From the NCBI GenBank assembly GCA_022457065.1, contig JAJGBQ010000003.1, forward strand, positions 3,224,001 through 3,288,000: a DNA stretch of 64,000 bases, written 5' to 3'. The stretch is from Curvularia sp. ZM96. Its lineage: Eukaryota > Ascomycota > Dothideomycetes > Pleosporales > Pleosporaceae. Below the pieces are notes generated by a model that saw nothing but the letters and a program-made list of their open reading frames with translations, did no database searches and was not told the DNA's origin. Position 1 is the first letter of the stretch. Every line of letters starts with the position of its first letter. The position numbers and the translations under genes are program-made. Of this stretch, positions 59,301 through 64,000 are shown piece by piece.

Positions 59301-61724
59301 TCACTTGACTACAACGAAGCCAACGCCGTTCCGAGCGTCCTGACAGGCTTTGGACAGTGCTTGCACCTCCGTGTCGGTCCACTGCACACTGAGATTGTCC
59401 CACTTCTTTGTGGCGTACTCGCGCCGATACTGCTGGTTCATGGCTTGCAGCCGTCGGATTTCTCGAGGGTCGCCCGTCCCACTGTATACGATAAAGGCCG
59501 TGCAGCGTGGCAAAGAGTCGTACACCTGGCCGATTCGTTCAACCGTCTTAGCGACAGCGTCGCCAAGCTCAGCGCCCTGTAGATCCACATGCCCATCGTC
59601 GCCGCCTCTTGAAAGACCCAGTCGCTCAAGCGCTTTCTTTCGGATGAGCTCAACGTCTGCTGACTTGGCGTCATCCCACCACCCTCGCGCCAGCTCCAGC
59701 TCCCGCAGCCGTCCCCAAATAAAATCAATCTTGTCAGTGGTGCCATCGTTGCCCTCGGCCTGGCCTTTCAAGGTACGATCAATCGCTTCGACCACTTCGT
59801 CGTCCGTCTTGCAGCCTATCGATACTCTAGCCTGGTTGCCGTGTCCTCTGTTCGGGTCGCCCCAGTCAATGACGGCTCCTGCACGGTGTGCGTCGTTTGA
59901 CTTTGGTCGCATGGCCCGGCCCAATCGCTTGAAGATGGACTCGGCATTGGTGTCGCTCGACCCCCATCGTGGTCCCTTTTCGCACTTTTGCTTGACCAAG
60001 TCGAGGCATGTGCGAGCGTCTTCTATGCTATCATGACCCTGTGACCCTTTCTGGACTTCGCGCTTGAGATACTTCTGCGCAAGCCACTTGAGAGACTGTT
60101 TGTATGGCGGGCCCCGAGGATGGGGATAGAGAATACCCGTGTCCACGATAAAAGGATGAGTCAACTTGAGCGCATTGAGATCCGAGTTCAACGAGTGTCC
60201 CAGAAGGATGGTACGTGGCGTGATAAGGTCCAACAACTCCTTTTGTATGTCTGCCAGTGTAGTGGTGACATCCTGGAGCATGGCCGCCGTGATGCCCGAC
60301 CACTGTGTGAGATGGTCTTTGATCGTAACACTGGGCTTGACCAATTTATCAAGAACCACATCGCCGTCCCAGTTCACCAGACTGATGCGAGTAAGCACAA
60401 GCTCGTCATTCTCGGCTTTGCACATTTCACAATCCATAGCGAGAATGTCCCTTCCAGCGCTGAGACTGCCCTGCTCTATCTCCTCTTCAGGTACATCTCC
60501 CTCCTCCAGATTGGCCACATTGGTATCGACCCAGCCATCCTGGGTGGACTGATGGGCCAGTTTCCTCCTCTCTTCATTAGCCTCCCTGGACTCGGGCGTT
60601 GTAAACATGGCTGGATGGAGCACGTATTCGTTCTCTTGTTGTTCTATGAGCGTGGCGACGTATTCACTGATGCGTGTGCGCTTGTTCTGCCAATGGCTTG
60701 AGTTCTGCGGCATGGGTCCCTTGTGGTTGCCAGACTTCTTCAGTTGCTTTTCCTCTTGAGTCTTGGGAATTTGTGAGGTCAGCATGGTGTGAATGGGCGA
60801 ATGAAGTCGCAAATATTGATGGTTACGGTGTTCACCAATGGCTTTAATGGGCCACACGTGCTCAAAAATGCTAGACAGAGGCTTCAGCGATGCTGGCAGC
60901 CGGTCTGGGTTTAAATTCGCAGGGTAGAAGTCATCTGATGAGATACGCAGCCGCTTTGGTTTGTTGTCTGTGGCATCTTCTCCCTCAACAGCTTGATCAG
61001 GCAGCGATGCACTCTCCAGAGGAATGTCCCCATTGAACATGGCCAAGTCCAGTCCTGGAACCATGAGCATAACAACCTGTTGGATGTTTGCGCGGCTCCG
61101 TACAGAAACCCATTGCGGCGCATTTCCATCGGCAAGTAGATAGAGCACCAGCGCCTGCAAATCGGTGATCTTGATATGCGAGTTTAGACGTGCATGATGG
61201 GAGTGTTCAATGGCCGGATAGCTCCTCTGCAGCTTGCGTTCCTTCCTGCGCTCCTCCCTTGAGAGATTATCCTCCGCGTGCTGGGCACCATCCTTGTGTG
61301 TAACAAAGGGATTTTCGGTGGGCGACAAGCGGCTGCTACGTTGTTCGCTGCTGACAAAAGGATTGTCGAGCGCTGCATCTGCAGGCGACTGATTCTTCGA
61401 CTGGGACAGCCCGTTGGTGTCGCCGGAAGTGCTGTGATCATGGGGAGGTGGTGAGGGAGACTTTGAAGTAGGTTGCCTGCTGTCACTTTCACGTGAGTCG
61501 CGCTGCCGTCTTCTCTTCTTATGCGCACCGGCAACTGTCCAGCCGTCATCGTCAACCGTCGTGTTGGTTGTCGCGTGGTCTGGCTGGTCATCACCGCGCA
61601 TGTGTGCCAAAGTCGCGCCGAGTCCGACATCGACCGGAGGCCGTTCATCGTGGCCGCCTCTCTTTCTTTTGGCCATGTCGCCGCTGGTCTGGTTGGCGTG
61701 GCGGGTGGCAGATTGGCGCGACAC
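59301..61724 (-). CDS. REX1: RNA exonuclease Rex1 (DEDDh family)
   Basis: A single exon of 807 codons. Rex1 is a nuclear 3'-5' exonuclease that trims the 3' ends of 5S rRNA, tRNA and 5.8S precursors. The N-terminal 150 residues are charged and disordered with basic KKRRRQRD clusters. The catalytic DEDDh core lies at about 425-580: ILAMDCEMC (Asp431, Glu433), LLGHSLNSDLNALKL (third acidic residue) and GHDSIEDARTCLDLV (His and last Asp), with YKQSLKWLAQKYL between. The C-terminal 200 residues, with an EEVVEAIDR-like helical part and ending GVGFVVVK, match the fungal-specific extension of Rex1/Rnh70. The second in-frame ATG at 61676 (MAKRKRGGHDERPP) may be the real start; the first adds 16 residues. 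No intron is needed. Confidence 0.93.
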   Translation of the reverse strand: MSRQSATRHANQTSGDMAKRKRGGHDERPPVDVGLGATLAHMRGDDQPDHATTNTTVDDDGWTVAGAHKKRRRQRDSRESDSRQPTSKSPSPPPHDHSTSGDTNGLSQSKNQSPADAALDNPFVSSEQRSSRLSPTENPFVTHKDGAQHAEDNLSREERRKERKLQRSYPAIEHSHHARLNSHIKITDLQALVLYLLADGNAPQWVSVRSRANIQQVVMLMVPGLDLAMFNGDIPLESASLPDQAVEGEDATDNKPKRLRISSDDFYPANLNPDRLPASLKPLSSIFEHVWPIKAIGEHRNHQYLRLHSPIHTMLTSQIPKTQEEKQLKKSGNHKGPMPQNSSHWQNKRTRISEYVATLIEQQENEYVLHPAMFTTPESREANEERRKLAHQSTQDGWVDTNVANLEEGDVPEEEIEQGSLSAGRDILAMDCEMCKAENDELVLTRISLVNWDGDVVLDKLVKPSVTIKDHLTQWSGITAAMLQDVTTTLADIQKELLDLITPRTILLGHSLNSDLNALKLTHPFIVDTGILYPHPRGPPYKQSLKWLAQKYLKREVQKGSQGHDSIEDARTCLDLVKQKCEKGPRWGSSDTNAESIFKRLGRAMRPKSNDAHRAGAVIDWGDPNRGHGNQARVSIGCKTDDEVVEAIDRTLKGQAEGNDGTTDKIDFIWGRLRELELARGWWDDAKSADVELIRKKALERLGLSRGGDDGHVDLQGAELGDAVAKTVERIGQVYDSLPRCTAFIVYSGTGDPREIRRLQAMNQQYRREYATKKWDNLSVQWTDTEVQALSKACQDARNGVGFVVVK

Positions 61725-64000
61725 GATTTTGTGGAAGAGTGTTGCTGCTAAGCCTTGCCAAAATGTTGTTGCATTGACCCCATTGACGTAGCGCTAGCGG
61801 CAGGCGGTCGTTCCGCCTTCTCTCCCGCATGTCTGTGCACTTCTAGTACACACACACTTCACCTTGGGCACTCCCATCTTCGCTCTCTCCTCACGCATGC
61901 TTGCCATCGACACACTGTCTTTCATCCCGATGCGACTATTAGCGATGGAATGTTGGTTTCTCGAAGCATCAATACCCATGGCCTAGGCACGTCCCCTTCA
62001 TTCTAGAACCTAAGTGTGTACCCTTGAAATCGCCCCCGCATTTTATTGCCTTGCAGTGGGCACATGCCTCTTGAAGGCCAGTCTATCAAGACCAATATAT
62101 CACTAGTTTCAGATCGTACCGTGCACCCAGGGACTCCTGGACAACTACTTGGAGTGATGACCCCCTTGTAAGCAATTTATCTCGACGCGCTCAAGGGTCC
62201 TGATACAGTCACCGTAACCTTAACCTACTTGCGTTTGGCCTGGCCGCAGACATCTACTACCTATATTGCATGCAATATACTTGGCTGTATGGTTTGCATG
62301 ACGATATAGTGCCAATAGGGAGTATGATATAGAGTAACGTTGGACCATATTTCATGGAACTAATATAAAGTTATTAACCTAGGCACATAGGAGCACGTAA
62401 GCCGTTGAAGAAATGTCTGGGATGATCGCTTCTATCGTCATTGTGCAATCTGGTAGCCAAATGATGCTTGCGATCACAGGCACTATTGTCATGGAAAGAA
62501 CGGAAAGTTGCCCCAAGTAGACACGGCTAAATGAATGCGTAGGTGGTTCTGTCTCTGGAAACTTGCAAATTAAACGAACCATGGTTGATTTAACTTTAAT
62601 CACTCGTCTTAAGCCTACCGGATGCCAGCAGGAGAAATGCCATAGCATTGAGCTTTGTGTATCAATCTCATGAAGGGACGTTACATGACAAAAGAAAAGC
62701 CCGAAAGTATTGAGAGTAAGCAGGCTCACAACACAAATGCCTGAAAATAGGAGATGCGTATATGAGACGCTCACAGCTAGAGCCGAGAGGGGTATCCTGA
62801 CACATTGGGCTGACTGCAACCGCTCTTAGCCAGATTCCATGTCTTACTCCTGTATATTAAGGCATGTGTTTTCAGTCCTAGCTTTCCGGATGCTGCCTTT
62901 CTAATGAAAGTGAGAAAACCATATAGTTAATGTTCGCCAAAATCACTGGCCAATTCTTTTTAATAAAATGACTTGTGCATCTACTTCAGACAATTTACAG
63001 CCATTTCAGCCATACGAGTGCGACACTCAAGTTATAATCACCGCATTTACGGAGCAGAATTCAAACAATTAGTAACCAGCGGAGAGGTAGCTCCTGTTCT
63101 AAGTCGTCCCGATGATTGTCATGTGAAACAAGAAGATCTTATCACCCTTGTCTAGGCTCGTTGATGATATCCTAATCCTAGTCCTTTTGTCATCTCGATT
63201 GTATCTGACATGCAAATACCATTTTATTCCAGTGGGCTTACGATGACTCTTATTTCATTTGCCATTGCCCATTCAGGCCCTAGATAAGAGCAGGTGGCTG
63301 TGGGAGGAGCTAATACTTTTTCATATATACCAACAACTCACGATCTACGAAAGCGTCATGCCTAAGTTTTGTAACTAGATTCATGCGCAAGAGATGAGAC
63401 TAAGCTTGATCGAGTAATTCAATACTCTGTTCAGCCAAGAATAGCCTCGCAAAGTCTTCAGTCTAAGGGTTTTTGTCGATCGCGTGCGAAAACTGTATAG
63501 CGCCGGAGTGACAAAACTTATGCATGAGACCTTCGTAGAACATCAACACGTCTTCAGCTCACGGAAGCATGATGCACAGCCCAGACGGTCATGTGTTAAT
63601 CTTCAATATATGGTCACATGCAAAGTCTTACAAGAATACGGAATACTGCTACAGAGCCAACGCTAGCATACAGGCCTCGGAGTTGGCTAGGTAGAGCATA
63701 CCGGCCTACCTGAGTCAGATAACTCCCACACACAGATACCTTACTCAGTAGTTTTGTTAATACGGCAAACTTTAAATTTATCGTGCTGGTACGATCTGCA
63801 TTGATAATACCAGCCCACTTCAAATTATCAAATACTTGTTTGCCACTAGCGTCCTTACGCCACAAACATCGCTCCCCAAGCTGACCCTCCTACCGATCGA
63901 CGCCAATGCTTAGTAAACATCATCCGAAGGATCACAGATAGCATGAAATGCATGAGAAGACCGTGTTATGGAAAGGGTTGTATGGGACTAATTTAGCGTC
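61725..64000. other. Gene-free, AT-richer right end
   Basis: 2.3 kb from the REX1 start to the window edge. The first 300 bp is the REX1 promoter. From about 62100 the sequence is clearly AT-richer than the rest of the window, and open frames are short and not protein-like (the longest is 62379-62819 minus, 146 codons, hydrophobic but low in charge). No repeat, TIR or RNA gene was identified. It could be the edge of an AT-rich isochore or of a decayed element. Confidence 0.5.

Noticed and set aside
62379..62819. Minus-strand hydrophobic open frame of 146 codons
   Set aside because: Could be a relic membrane protein, but no motif, no start context and no neighbouring exon support it.

Overview
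The window is nuclear DNA of a filamentous ascomycete. The short GT-AG introns (mostly 48-100 nt), the gene content (PMT4-type mannosyltransferase, YEA4-type transporter, a GRGGAGN-repeat protein) and CT-rich leaders fit Dothideomycetes, probably Pleosporales; the species cannot be told from this stretch. I see no tRNA, rRNA, CRISPR, plasmid or phage feature. Intron positions were set by hand from splice signals, reading-frame continuity and family alignment from memory, so exon joins are models.

Layout. 0-6.3 kb: the 5' part of a secreted low-complexity protein running off the left edge (-), a DUF1295 membrane protein (+), a GRGGAGN-repeat (PAR32/DUF3602-like) protein (+) and methylthioribulose-1-phosphate dehydratase of methionine salvage (+). 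6.9-15.7 kb: the sorting receptor VPS10 (+), a 2.7 kb gene-free stretch and a secreted subtilase (+). 16.6-23.7 kb: SDH1 (-), ribosomal protein uL3 (-), and the PP2A B55 subunit (+) divergent from uL3. 24.5-28.7 kb: two secretory-pathway glycosylation genes in tandem, a UDP-GlcNAc transporter and PMT4 (+). 29.3-36.8 kb: PEX5 (-), a two-RRM protein with a mitochondrial-type presequence (-) and AMP deaminase (+). 37.3-44 kb: a protein with six CxxC pairs (-), an ELMO-domain protein (+) and an unrecognised protein (+). 46.7-50.4 kb: CCT4 (-) and RPT1 (+), back to back over 356 bp. 50.8-53.6 kb: a NAPE-PLD-like metallo-hydrolase (-) and an RNase T2 (+), divergent, with a related non-coding repeat just outside each gene. 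54.3-57.8 kb: a large protein (-) whose N-terminus resembles the Mis18/Yippee zinc fold. 59.3-61.7 kb: the REX1-type RNA exonuclease (-). 61.8-64 kb: gene-free and visibly richer in AT.

Most genes are single-copy housekeeping genes for protein quality control (CCT4, RPT1), sorting (VPS10, PEX5), glycosylation (PMT4, UDP-GlcNAc transport), respiration and nucleotide metabolism. They do not form one pathway cluster. The least expected items are the Mis18-like protein with its long coiled-coil and RG-rich tail, the repeat pair around the NAPE-PLD-like/RNase T2 genes, and a start codon that appears to be split by an intron in the RRM gene.
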